This document shows, one piece after another, positions 16,681 to 24,525 of a stretch of 64,000 nt of DNA (position 1 is its first letter; every line of letters starts with the position of its first letter). The notes under the pieces are model-generated. The model had not been told where the DNA came from. It did not search any database and worked only from the letters and a program-made list of their open reading frames with translations. Where the stretch lies: assembly GCF_035481675.1 (NCBI RefSeq), contig NZ_JAYJJW010000001.1, positions 1,116,001-1,180,000 on the forward strand, in the 5' to 3' direction. The stretch comes from Alteriqipengyuania_B sp035481675 (GTDB lineage: Bacteria > Pseudomonadota > Alphaproteobacteria > Sphingomonadales > Sphingomonadaceae). Both the position numbers and the translations under genes were made by a program.

Positions 16681-16770
16681 GGCAGCGCGATAGCGGCGAG
16701 ACGCCCCACATGCCAGCCGGGGTTCACATCGCGCGTTGTAACCATGACCCCGAACCTTCATAGGAAGCCC

Positions 16771-17316
16771 ATGCAAATCAAACGCCTCCTCGCCTGTATC
16801 CCGCTGATCGCGATCGCCTGCTGTTCCACTCCGCCGGAGCAGCCGCGCCAGCCGCCGGTGACCTACACCCCGATTCCGCGGCCCGCGCCGACGCCCGAAG
16901 CGCCCGTGGTGGCCGTCGCGCCGGAGAACTGGATCGACAACCCGCGCACGCCGGGGAACTGGACGTACGGCGCGGTCGGCAACGCCACCGTCGCGACCTA
17001 TGCGGGCGAGGACGGGACCGTCCGCCTGTCGATCGAATGCGACCTTGCCGCGCGGCAGGTGCGCATTGCGCGGCCGGGCAATGCGCCGTCCGCCTTGGCG
17101 ATGCAGGTCTTCACCGAAACGGAGAATCGCCAGCTCAGCGCCTCGCCCACGACAGGGTCCGTGCCGCAGCTGGTCGCCGCGCTGTCCCCGCGCGATCCGC
17201 TGCTCGATGCGATGGCGTTTTCGCGCGGCCGTTTCGCCATCGAGATCGCCGGCCTTGCGCCGCTGTACCTGCCCAGCTGGATCGAGGTCAGCCGGGTGGT
17301 CGAGGATTGCCGCTGA
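16771..17316 (+). CDS. Putative lipoprotein, hypothetical
   Basis: A 181-residue protein beginning MQIKRLLACIPLIAIACCS, a probable lipoprotein signal (lipobox IAIAC). A Pro-rich linker (TPIPRPAPTPEAP) tethers a globular domain that begins NWIDNPRTPGNWTYG and carries a beta-rich core. This layout (lipid anchor, Pro linker, small beta domain) is common in sphingomonad envelope proteins; no family assignment. An ATG at 16744 in frame would break the signal. A hairpin without a U-tract follows. Confidence 0.8.
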   Translation: MQIKRLLACIPLIAIACCSTPPEQPRQPPVTYTPIPRPAPTPEAPVVAVAPENWIDNPRTPGNWTYGAVGNATVATYAGEDGTVRLSIECDLAARQVRIARPGNAPSALAMQVFTETENRQLSASPTTGSVPQLVAALSPRDPLLDAMAFSRGRFAIEIAGLAPLYLPSWIEVSRVVEDCR

Positions 17317-17325
17317 AACGCAAAA

Positions 17326-17348
17326 GGCCCGCGCATATAGCGCAGGCC
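17326..17348 (+). terminator. Hairpin downstream of a lipoprotein gene
   Basis: GGCC-c-GCGC and GCGC-a-GGCC flank ATATA about ten bases after the stop. No U-tract follows, so it is a weak or Rho-aided end. Confidence 0.35.
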
Positions 17349-17390
17349 GGAAGCGCCGTATTCTGACGGGGAAAAGATATATTTCAAGCC

Positions 17391-17420
17391 TTGTCTTTGC
17401 CGCGCAAACGACTCACATAT
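17391..17420 (+). promoter_or_regulatory. Candidate promoter for the leader RNA
   Basis: TTGTCT (17391) and ACATAT (17415) with 18-base spacing form an acceptable sigma-70-type promoter about 70 bases before the Shine-Dalgarno. Only a weak guess. Confidence 0.25.
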
Positions 17421-17490
17421 GCATGTAAGGCCAGCGGTGAACGCGGGTTCTTGGCCCCCGGTGAAACGGTGGGTTTTGGCTCAATAGCGC

Positions 17491-17505
17491 GAAAGGAGGT
17501 GATCC
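17491..17505 (+). promoter_or_regulatory. Extended Shine-Dalgarno, perfect to the 16S 3' end
   Basis: GAAAGGAGGTGATCC is the exact reverse complement of GGATCACCTCCTTTC, the 3' end of 16S rRNA. Core GGAGG ends seven bases before the ATG. Normal Shine-Dalgarnos in this window pair over 4-6 bases. Confidence 0.7.
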
Positions 17506-17506
17506 G

Positions 17507-17563
17507 ATGTCTCATGGTTCAGCAGAGGGGTCGGCAAGTTTCCACGCGAGGCATTATCGGTAA
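17507..17563 (+). CDS. Putative 18-residue leader peptide
   Basis: The ORF MSHGSAEGSASFHARHYR follows the extended Shine-Dalgarno at ideal spacing and ends TAA inside a hairpin. It contains no Leu, Ile or Val, so it is not a classical branched-chain attenuator even though ilvE is next; it has three His and two Arg in the second half. Translation is inferred from the ribosome site. It is too short for homology claims. Confidence 0.5.
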   Translation: MSHGSAEGSASFHARHYR

Positions 17564-17580
17564 GCATTCCTGACCGATAA
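17554..17580 (+). promoter_or_regulatory. Hairpin over the leader stop codon
   Basis: TTATCGGT and ACCGATAA form a perfect eight-base stem with an 11-base loop. The last two codons and stop lie in the 5' arm and loop edge, so a ribosome finishing the peptide would disrupt it. Confidence 0.5.
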
Positions 17581-17618
17581 AGGTTTCGTGGGCGGCACTT
17601 CCGGCCGCTGACCATGCG

Positions 17619-17660
17619 AAAGGTCGCCACCGGCATAGCCGTGGCGGCCTTTCTCATTTT
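17619..17660 (+). terminator. Terminator/attenuator upstream of ilvE
   Basis: AAAGGTCGCCAC pairs with GTGGCGGCCTTT (one G-U), around a ten-base loop, then CTCATTTTC. The T-run is interrupted, so termination may be partial, as in an attenuator. Confidence 0.6.
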
Positions 17661-17767
17661 CGGGCCCTGCCAGAAGTCCATGCGCGCCGCTTCTTCGGCC
17701 CTTTCCAGGGTCAGCAGCCTTGCCAGCCGCAGCATGGCGAATTAGGCGCGCCGGGCAGGAGATTACC

Positions 17768-18877
17768 ATGGCCGCAGACGGCACCGACAGCACCGATATT
17801 CCTTTCGAGCGTATCCCCCATCCCGCGCCCGTACCCGGCGCCACGCGCGACCAGGCGCTAGCCGATCCGGGCTTCGGATCGCTGTTTTCGGACCACATGG
17901 TGCAGATCGACTGGACCGAGGGGCGCGGCTGGCACAGCCACCGGGTCGGCCCGCGCGAGCCGATCGCCCTCGACCCCGCCACCAGCGTCCTCCACTACGC
18001 GCAGGAAATCTTCGAAGGCATGAAGGCTTACCGGCAGGACAATGGCGACATCGCCCTGTTCCGCCCCGAAGCCAACGCCGCGCGCTTCAACAATTCCGGT
18101 GCGCGCCTTGCCATGCCGCCCATTCCGGAAGCCGACTTCCTCGCCGCGGTTCGCGAGCAGGTTTTGGCGGACCGCGATTGGTTTCCAAGCCTTGAAGGCG
18201 GCTCGCTCTATTTGCGCCCCTTCATGTTCGCGTCGGAAGCCTTCCTCGGTGTGCGCCCGGCGAAGGAATACAAGTTCCTCGTCATCGCCAGCCCCGTCGG
18301 CGGCTATTTCAAGTCCGGTGCGCCGGCGGTCTCGATCTGGGTGAGCGAGGACTATATCCGCGCCGCGCCCGGCGGCACGGGCGATGCGAAATGCGGCGGC
18401 AATTACGCTGCCAGCCTCGTGCCGCAGGCGGAGGCTATCGCGAAGGGATACGATCAGGTCGTCTTCCTCGACGCGGTCGAGCGCAAATGGATCGAGGAAC
18501 TGGGCGGCATGAACCTGTTCTTCGTATTCGACGACGGGCGTATCCTGACCCCGCCGCTGACCGGCACGATCCTGCCCGGCATCACCCGCGACAGCCTCAT
18601 CACCCTCGCCCGCGAGGAAGGACTGGATGTGGTCGAGGAACGCTACAGCCTGGAGCGGTGGCGCGAGGACGCGCAGAGCGGCAAGCTGCTGGAAACGATG
18701 GCTTGCGGCACTGCGGCGGTCGTCACCCCGGTCGGCAAGGTCGGCGGGCGCGACGGCGAATTTACCATCGGCGGCGGCAGCGCCGGGCAGATGACCGCCA
18801 AGCTGCGCGAGAAGCTGGTCGGCATCCAGCGCGGCACGATCGAGGATCGCCACGGCTGGGTGACCAAGATCGGCTAG
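17768..18877 (+). CDS. ilvE: Branched-chain amino acid aminotransferase IlvE
   Basis: PLP-dependent fold-type IV transaminase, 369 residues, of the longer (eukaryote-like) BCAT group. It interconverts Leu/Ile/Val with their 2-oxo acids using glutamate. The PLP lysine is Lys208 in DAKCGGNYAASLV; LHYAQEIFEGMKAYR, SLYLRPFMFASE and ETMACGTAAVVTPVG are family motifs. AGGAG lies nine bases before the ATG. It stands alone, 110 bases after the terminator of the putative leader RNA, and is convergent with the kinase gene. Confidence 0.96.
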   Translation: MAADGTDSTDIPFERIPHPAPVPGATRDQALADPGFGSLFSDHMVQIDWTEGRGWHSHRVGPREPIALDPATSVLHYAQEIFEGMKAYRQDNGDIALFRPEANAARFNNSGARLAMPPIPEADFLAAVREQVLADRDWFPSLEGGSLYLRPFMFASEAFLGVRPAKEYKFLVIASPVGGYFKSGAPAVSIWVSEDYIRAAPGGTGDAKCGGNYAASLVPQAEAIAKGYDQVVFLDAVERKWIEELGGMNLFFVFDDGRILTPPLTGTILPGITRDSLITLAREEGLDVVEERYSLERWREDAQSGKLLETMACGTAAVVTPVGKVGGRDGEFTIGGGSAGQMTAKLREKLVGIQRGTIEDRHGWVTKIG

Positions 18878-18883
18878 GCCGGA

Positions 18884-19909
18884 TTAGTGAACGGAGGGTT
18901 CGGCAGGGCGTGATTTCAGCGCCACTCGTGCCCCGCCTTCCCCGATCTCGATTTCGTGTTCGGCGCCAGCTTGCATCGCGAAGGCGGTGAAGAGATTGCT
19001 GCCAAGACCGCTTTTATCGGTCGAGGCTTTCGCTGCGTTGCCCGCCCCGTCGTCGAGGATTTCCAAGGTCCAGCCATCGTCGTCGGACTGCTGAAAGCGC
19101 AACTTGACGGAGCCCGCGCGGCCATCGGCAAAAGCATATTTGCCGCAATTCGCCAGGGCTTCGTTGGTGAAGAGGCCGATGGCAACCGCTTTTTCGCGCG
19201 GCAGAACCATTCGCGCAATGTCGGTGTCGATCCGCACATTCTCGTGAAGGCTGGCCTTGGCAACGCGCGTCGTCAGGCGAGACAGGTAATCCGCCATATC
19301 GATGTCGCTGTCGTCGTCCGGGTCCAGCGTGAGGTTGGAATACGCATCTTTGAAAGTGTGGATGCGGTTGATGGCAAGGTCGAGCGCCGCTTCGATCCCC
19401 GGCGTGGTATCTTGCCGTTTCTGGATGGCGAGCAGGCTGGCGACAAGGGCGAAATTGTTCTTCGTCCGGTGCTCCAGATCTGCCATCAGCAGCTTGCGAC
19501 GCGCGATTTCCAGCTCGGCGCGATCGGCATTGCTGCGCACCGCCCGTCTGAAAGCTTCGGCAAGAATGATCAGGATGGAACAGGCCGCGAAATTGATCGC
19601 GACACGGGCCGGGTCGGTCGCCACGACGAAGGTGAAGCTGGAAGTCGCTTCCAGCACGAAATACCACGCCCAGCAGAACGAGACGAGAAGCGCGACCAGC
19701 CCGCCACGCCAATGCCCGAACAGTGTGGCAATCAGGACGGTAGGATAGACCAGCGCGAAGGGACCGGCCGCCGGCGCGATGAAATCGACGAGGGTGCGCA
19801 AGCCGATCATCGCAAGGGCGCAAGTCAATCCAAACACCAGTTGCGCAGCGATCTTCGACCGCGGCCGGCGAAAGGTCTTTGCAATGTCGAAATGCGCCAG
19901 GCGATGCAT
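18884..19909 (-). CDS. Membrane histidine kinase, HisKA_2/HWE-like
   Basis: A 341-residue sensor kinase. Residues 20-125 contain four predicted helices of the DUF4118/KdpD-like type (LVYPTVLIATLFGHWRGGLVALLVSF). Then the phospho-acceptor LEHRTKNNFALVASLLAIQ, typical of HisKA_2 kinases, and an ATP-binding domain with TNEALANCGKYAF (N box), DDGAGNA and KSGLGSNLFTAFAMQ. Kinases of this class serve light/stress and general stress signalling in alphaproteobacteria. The start ATG at 19909 has GGAG at seven bases; ATG 19933 has none. No response regulator is adjacent. Confidence 0.88.
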   Translation of the reverse strand: MHRLAHFDIAKTFRRPRSKIAAQLVFGLTCALAMIGLRTLVDFIAPAAGPFALVYPTVLIATLFGHWRGGLVALLVSFCWAWYFVLEATSSFTFVVATDPARVAINFAACSILIILAEAFRRAVRSNADRAELEIARRKLLMADLEHRTKNNFALVASLLAIQKRQDTTPGIEAALDLAINRIHTFKDAYSNLTLDPDDDSDIDMADYLSRLTTRVAKASLHENVRIDTDIARMVLPREKAVAIGLFTNEALANCGKYAFADGRAGSVKLRFQQSDDDGWTLEILDDGAGNAAKASTDKSGLGSNLFTAFAMQAGAEHEIEIGEGGARVALKSRPAEPSVH

Positions 19910-20017
19910 GGAATGGCTCCATGCCGCGTCCATGCCCGTGGCAGGTCATAATCCGCGACAGGGACTGCCTACCACAGGTTCGTCAAAACCCAGCGTGAAT
20001 AGCGCGGCCCGCGAATT

Positions 20018-21034
20018 TCAGGCCGCTGCCAAGATTTCCATTGCGTCGGGCTCGCTTTCCAGGAATTCGAGCAATCCGCGCTCCCATTCGTTGAGGTGCG
20101 GCTGGGCGCGCAGCAGGCGCAGCGTCTTGCGCCATTCCTCCTGCCGCCCGATCAACTCGATGACGGCGGGGTGGACGTAGCTCTTGCGGGTGACCGCCGG
20201 CGTATTGCCCAGATGCTGCGCGACCTGTTCCAGCACGGCCTTGATCGTCAGCTTCTCGGTCGCTTCACCCAGCAGGCGGAAAGCCATGACGCTGGCGTGC
20301 CAGGTGCGGAAATTCTTGGCGCTGAACGGGCCGCCCATGTTGGTGCGCAAATATTCGTTCACGTGGCTGGAATTGACGTCCTGCGGCTGGCCGTCATCGC
20401 CCACCCAGGCGAACAGTTCCTGCTCGTTCAAATCCTGCATCAGGCGCACCACCCGCGCGAGCGAGGCGTCGGACAGCTTGATGTCGCGTTCCTTCCCGCC
20501 TTTGCCGATGAAGCGCAGGCGCAGCGTCTTTCCGGTGACCTGCGCGTGGCGCTGCTGCAGGGTGGTGGCGCCGTAGCTCTTGTTCGCCTTGGCATATTGA
20601 GTGTTGCCGACGCGGATTGCGCCAAGGTCCAGCAGCTTTACTAGCGCAGCCACCGCGCGGTCCCGCGTCAGCTTGGGCTTGCGCATGTCGCTGATCACCT
20701 TTTCGCGCAAGGCCGGCAGCGCCTTGCCGAATTCGATGCAGCGGTCGAACTTCTCGCTTTCCCGCCAGGCCCGGAATTCGGGGTGGTAGCGATACTGCTT
20801 GCGCCCGCGCGCATCATGGCCGGTGGCCAGGATGTGGCCGTTGCAGTCGATGCAGAACCACGCGCGCTCGTAGGCAGGCGGCAGCGCGATCGCGTTGAGG
20901 CGCTTCTTTTCCGCGCTGTCTTTGATCAGCGAACCGTCCGGCATGTAATAGGCCCAGCCCTTCCCCGCGCCCTTGCGGGTGATCCCGGGCTGGGAATCGT
21001 CGACATAGACAATCTGTGACGGGGCGGAGGCCAT
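20018..21034 (-). CDS. DNA topoisomerase IB (poxvirus/eukaryote type)
   Basis: A 338-residue type IB enzyme that relaxes supercoils through a 3'-phosphotyrosyl link. N-terminal domain (GWAYYMPDGSLIKDSAEKKRLNAIALPPAYERAWFC), then catalytic domain with Arg in LGAIRVGNTQYA, Lys in FIGKGGKERD, Arg/His in KNFRTWHASV and the nucleophile Tyr in KSYVHPAVIEL. Known in many alphaproteobacteria and thought to come from a bacterial-viral lineage. ATG 21034 lacks a good Shine-Dalgarno; a longer frame upstream is rich in Ser/Cys and unlikely. Confidence 0.93.
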   Translation of the reverse strand: MASAPSQIVYVDDSQPGITRKGAGKGWAYYMPDGSLIKDSAEKKRLNAIALPPAYERAWFCIDCNGHILATGHDARGRKQYRYHPEFRAWRESEKFDRCIEFGKALPALREKVISDMRKPKLTRDRAVAALVKLLDLGAIRVGNTQYAKANKSYGATTLQQRHAQVTGKTLRLRFIGKGGKERDIKLSDASLARVVRLMQDLNEQELFAWVGDDGQPQDVNSSHVNEYLRTNMGGPFSAKNFRTWHASVMAFRLLGEATEKLTIKAVLEQVAQHLGNTPAVTRKSYVHPAVIELIGRQEEWRKTLRLLRAQPHLNEWERGLLEFLESEPDAMEILAAA

Positions 21035-21134
21035 GGCGGGCAAGGAAACGTTTCCGCTGCGAAACGGGTTCCTTATGGAAATGATGCAGGTCGTCGCCAA
21101 TTGACCCCGTGTCGCATTGCAACAGGAGCCGAAC

Positions 21135-22001
21135 ATGGCCGATCCCACCTACACTCCGCCCACGGTCTGGACACACGATGCCGAGAACGGCGGGAAGTTC
21201 GCCAATATCAATCGGCCTACCGCCGGCGCGCGGGAGGACAAGGCGCTGCCCGAAGGCGACCATCCCTTCCAGCTCTATTCGCTCGCCACGCCGAACGGGG
21301 TAAAGGCCTCGATCATGCTGGAAGAGCTGCTGGAAGCCGGCCACGCTGCGGAATACGACGCCTACACGATAAACATTGGTGACGGGGACCAGTTCACCAG
21401 CGGCTTCGTGGGCGTGAACCCCAATTCGAAGATCCCCGCCCTGCTCGACAAGTCGGGCGCAGAGCCTGTGCGCGTTTTCGAAAGCGGCGCGATCCTGCTG
21501 CACCTTGCCGAGAAATTCGGGGCCTTCCTGCCGACCGGCAAGGCCCGGACCGAAGTGCTCAGCTGGCTGTTCTGGCAAGTCGGCAGCGCGCCATTCATGG
21601 GCGGCGGTTTCGGCCATTTCTACGCCTACGCGCCGGAGAAATACGAATACCCGATCAACCGCTACGCGATGGAAACGAAGCGCCAGTTCGATGTGGTGGA
21701 CCAGCGGCTGGCGGATAATCGCTATCTCGGCGGCGAGGACTATTCCGTCGCCGACATCGCGACATTCCCGTGGCTCGCGCCCTTCGTCGAAGGCAACATC
21801 TACAACGACGCGAACACGTTCCTCTCGATCCACGAGTACGAGAACGTCGCCCGCTGGGTGGCAGAGATCGGCGCGCGTCCGGGCGTGCAGCGGGGCCGCA
21901 TCGTGACGAAGGTCTGGGGCGACGAGGACACAAGGCTGGCCGAGCGCCACTCCGCTGCCGATTTCGAGGGCAAGCGGCTGGAGCCGAGCAAGCCCGACTA
22001 G
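21135..22001 (+). CDS. yghU: Glutathione S-transferase, YghU/Nu class
   Basis: A 288-residue GST. The first 45 residues (PPTVWTHDAENGGKFANINRPTAG) are the N-terminal extension of the YghU family; then the thioredoxin-like domain (FQLYSLATPNGVKASIMLEEL, VNPNSKIPALLD, VFESGAILLHLAEKFG) and the helical domain ending in DYSVADIATFPWLAPF. YghU binds two glutathione molecules and has disulfide-bond reductase activity. AGGAG precedes the ATG. Monocistronic; divergent from the topoisomerase gene. Confidence 0.92.
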   Translation: MADPTYTPPTVWTHDAENGGKFANINRPTAGAREDKALPEGDHPFQLYSLATPNGVKASIMLEELLEAGHAAEYDAYTINIGDGDQFTSGFVGVNPNSKIPALLDKSGAEPVRVFESGAILLHLAEKFGAFLPTGKARTEVLSWLFWQVGSAPFMGGGFGHFYAYAPEKYEYPINRYAMETKRQFDVVDQRLADNRYLGGEDYSVADIATFPWLAPFVEGNIYNDANTFLSIHEYENVARWVAEIGARPGVQRGRIVTKVWGDEDTRLAERHSAADFEGKRLEPSKPD

Positions 22002-22011
22002 AGTCCTGACC

Positions 22012-23163
22012 TCAGGCCAGCGCTTCCGCCAGCCGGTCCATGAACCGCGCCCCGGCTTCCAGCTGGGACAGCGCGATCCATTCGTCCGGCTGGTGCGCCT
22101 GCTCGATGGAGCCCGGCCCGCAGATCACGGTGGGGAAGCCGGCCTGCTGGAATTGCCCGCCCTCCGCCGCGTAGGACACCTGCAGCGGCGGCGCGTTCTC
22201 GCCCGTCAGCGCGCGGACGAAATCGACCGCATCGTCGCTGCCTTCCGGCGTCATGGCGCAGGTGCCGGAGCGGCGCTCCAGCCGCACGCCGGTGCCCGGG
22301 AAGCGCGCCTTCATCTGCGCGTCCATGTCCTCGCACGTCCGGCGAAACGGGGCGAGGATGGCGTCGGCATCTTCGTTCGGCGGGCAGCGCAGGTCGAAGA
22401 CGAAGCGCGCATGGCCGGCGAGGATGTTGGCGGCCGTCCCGCCTTCCATCTCGCCGATGGTCAGCGTCGCCTGCGGCGGATCGAAGCCATTGCCCGCGTC
22501 GGCGCGCCGCTCAATTTCCTCCGCCAGCTCCGCGAGCTGCGCCATGAGCCTGACCGCCACCATGTTGGCCGACAGCCCCTGGTCCAACAGCGAGCTATGC
22601 GCCTCGTGGCCGCGCACCGTGACTTCATGGACGGCGATGCCCTTGTGCCCCGTCACCACGCGCATCAGGCTGGGCTCGCCCACGATGGCGCAGCGCGGCG
22701 CGGGGATCGTCTTCGCCATTCGCGCGATCATCGCCGGCGCGCCCGCGCAGCCGACCTCCTCGTCATAGCTGATCGCAAGATGCACCGGCCGCGAGGCGGA
22801 TACGAATTTCGGCACCCATGCCAGCGCCAGCGCGATGAAGCCCTTCATGTCGCTCGTCCCGCGCCCGTAAAGCCTGCCGTCGGCTTCGCGCACGACCCAC
22901 GGGTCGCTCGTCCAGTCCTGCCCCGCCACCGGGACCACGTCGCTATGGCCCGAAAGGATGACGCCGCCTTCCACCGCAGGCCCGCAGATCGCGAACAGGT
23001 TGGCCTTTTCCCCGCTGTCGTCCGGCACCCTTTCCGAAGCGACGCCATGATCGGCCAGGTACTCCTCCACCCACTCGATCAGCGCCAGGTTGCTGCGGTG
23101 GGAGGTGGTGTCGAAGGCGACCAGCGTTTCGAGGATGCGGCGGGCGGCGTGCAGGTCGGTCAT
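22012..23163 (-). CDS. argE: Acetylornithine deacetylase ArgE
   Basis: A 383-residue M20 metallohydrolase that removes acetyl from N-acetylornithine in arginine synthesis. Metal and catalytic motifs: SGHSDVVPV, LYGRGTSDMKGF (bridging Asp), SYDEEVGCAGA (base Glu), IVGEPSLMRV and the C-terminal CGPGSIEQAHQPDEW (His ligand). The dimerisation lid is VRGHEAHSSLLDQG. Related desuccinylases (DapE) have different pocket residues, so ArgE is the best call, though substrate within M20 is never certain. Confidence 0.9.
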   Translation of the reverse strand: MTDLHAARRILETLVAFDTTSHRSNLALIEWVEEYLADHGVASERVPDDSGEKANLFAICGPAVEGGVILSGHSDVVPVAGQDWTSDPWVVREADGRLYGRGTSDMKGFIALALAWVPKFVSASRPVHLAISYDEEVGCAGAPAMIARMAKTIPAPRCAIVGEPSLMRVVTGHKGIAVHEVTVRGHEAHSSLLDQGLSANMVAVRLMAQLAELAEEIERRADAGNGFDPPQATLTIGEMEGGTAANILAGHARFVFDLRCPPNEDADAILAPFRRTCEDMDAQMKARFPGTGVRLERRSGTCAMTPEGSDDAVDFVRALTGENAPPLQVSYAAEGGQFQQAGFPTVICGPGSIEQAHQPDEWIALSQLEAGARFMDRLAEALA

Positions 23164-23255
23164 GCCGCCAGCCTAGCCCGCGAAATGCACCATGGCATCC
23201 ACAAACATCGGGCCTTCACATCACCGGCAGGGGCGCTATAGGGGCGCTCGCCTGC

Positions 23256-23330
<75 letters not shown>

Positions 23331-23452
23331 GGCCCTGAACCGACGGTTCCGACGATCTTCCTGACATGTCGATTACGCAAAGGCGGCGGTTGCGGCGCGA
23401 CTCGTGATGTGGCTACGGCTTTGCGGCACTATTTCAGGAGAGCCGCGTCGCC

Positions 23453-24523
23453 ATGTCCCAGGATCGTAAAGTCGCCCTCATCACCGGTGTCACCGGGCAG
23501 GACGGCGCCTATCTGTCGCGGCTGCTGCTGGAGAAAGGCTACGAGGTGCATGGCATCAAGCGCCGGTCCAGCAGCTTCAACACCGACCGGATCGAAGGCA
23601 TCTATCAGGATCCGCACGAGGACAACCGCCGTTTCCACCTGCATTACGGCGACCTCACCGATGCGACGAATTTGATCCGGATCGTGCAGGAAACCAAGCC
23701 GCACGAAATCTATAACCTCGCCGCGCAGAGCCACGTGGCAGTCAGTTTCGAAACGCCGGAATACACGGCCAATGCGGATGCCATCGGCACGCTGCGCCTG
23801 CTTGAGGCGATCCGGATTCTCGGCCTGGAGAAGCACAGCCGTTTCTACCAGGCGTCCACCAGCGAGCTTTACGGGCTGGTGCAGGAAGTGCCGCAGCGCG
23901 AGACCACGCCGTTCTACCCGCGCAGCCCCTATGGCGCGGCAAAGCTCTATGCCTACTGGATCACGGTCAATTACCGCGAAGCCTATGGCATGCACGCCTC
24001 CAACGGCATCCTGTTCAACCACGAAAGCCCCTATCGCGGGGAGACCTTCGTCACCCGCAAGATCACCCGTGGCGCCGCGGCGATCAGCCTCGGCCGGCAG
24101 GAGCGGCTGTATCTCGGCAACCTCGACGCCAAGCGCGACTGGGGGCACGCCAAGGAATATGTTCGCGGCATGTGGATGATGATGCAGCAGGACGAGCCTG
24201 ACGATTTCGTCCTCGCCACCGGCACCACTACCAGCGTGCGCGATTTCGTGAGCTGGGCTTTCGAGGATGCGGGCCTGCCGCTGGAATTCCGCGGCGAGGG
24301 CGTGGACGAAAAAGGCTATTGCCGGACCACCGGCAAGGTGCTGGTCGAAGTCGATCCGCGCTATTTCCGTCCGACCGAGGTGGAACTGCTGCTGGGCGAT
24401 CCCAGCAAGGCGCACCAGAAGCTGGGCTGGCGCCACGAAACCGACGTGCGCGAACTTGCCCGCGAGATGCTGCAGGCCGACTTGCAGGAAATGCAGTCCG
24501 CCACGATCAGCCAGGCCGACTGA
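23453..24523 (+). CDS. gmd: GDP-mannose 4,6-dehydratase
   Basis: A 356-residue extended SDR that converts GDP-D-mannose into GDP-4-keto-6-deoxy-D-mannose. NADP loop GVTGQDGAYLSRLLLEKGYEV (residues 11-31), RRSSSFNTDRI, catalytic Thr/Ser-Tyr-Lys with QASTSELYG and YGAAKLYAYW, and NGILFNHESPYRGETFVTRK are family hallmarks. AGGAGA precedes the ATG. First of nine genes spaced by 4 bases or fewer or overlapping, so it probably opens the operon. Its product can feed both the ColD-like and Fcl proteins here. Confidence 0.97.
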   Translation: MSQDRKVALITGVTGQDGAYLSRLLLEKGYEVHGIKRRSSSFNTDRIEGIYQDPHEDNRRFHLHYGDLTDATNLIRIVQETKPHEIYNLAAQSHVAVSFETPEYTANADAIGTLRLLEAIRILGLEKHSRFYQASTSELYGLVQEVPQRETTPFYPRSPYGAAKLYAYWITVNYREAYGMHASNGILFNHESPYRGETFVTRKITRGAAAISLGRQERLYLGNLDAKRDWGHAKEYVRGMWMMMQQDEPDDFVLATGTTTSVRDFVSWAFEDAGLPLEFRGEGVDEKGYCRTTGKVLVEVDPRYFRPTEVELLLGDPSKAHQKLGWRHETDVRELAREMLQADLQEMQSATISQAD

Positions 24524-24525
24524 CG

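Larger units (their letters stand above)
17428..17660 (+). ncRNA. Putative leader RNA or sRNA carrying an sORF and terminator
   Basis: From a candidate start near 17428 to the terminator at 17619-17660 this gene-free gap holds, in order, a 15-base sequence complementary to the 16S 3' tail, an 18-codon ORF, a hairpin over its stop codon, a GC-rich hairpin (17592-17607) and a strong 12-bp terminator stem. It ends about 110 bases before ilvE, so it could be an attenuator for ilvE or an independent RNA. The ends are estimated from signals only. Confidence 0.4.

Noticed and set aside
17491..17505. Remnant of a 16S rRNA gene
   Set aside because: The match to the 16S 3' end is only 15 bases; sequence on either side does not continue into the rRNA helix 45 region, so it is not a gene fragment.
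17614..17745. A 43-codon plus-strand ORF (MRKVATGIAVAAFLIFGPC...) and an 84-codon minus-strand ORF (17481-17735) in the ilvE leader region
   Set aside because: Both run through the terminator stem and lack a Shine-Dalgarno; the apparent hydrophobic stretch of the first is a by-product of the GC-rich stem. A lipoprotein-like sORF is not fully excluded.
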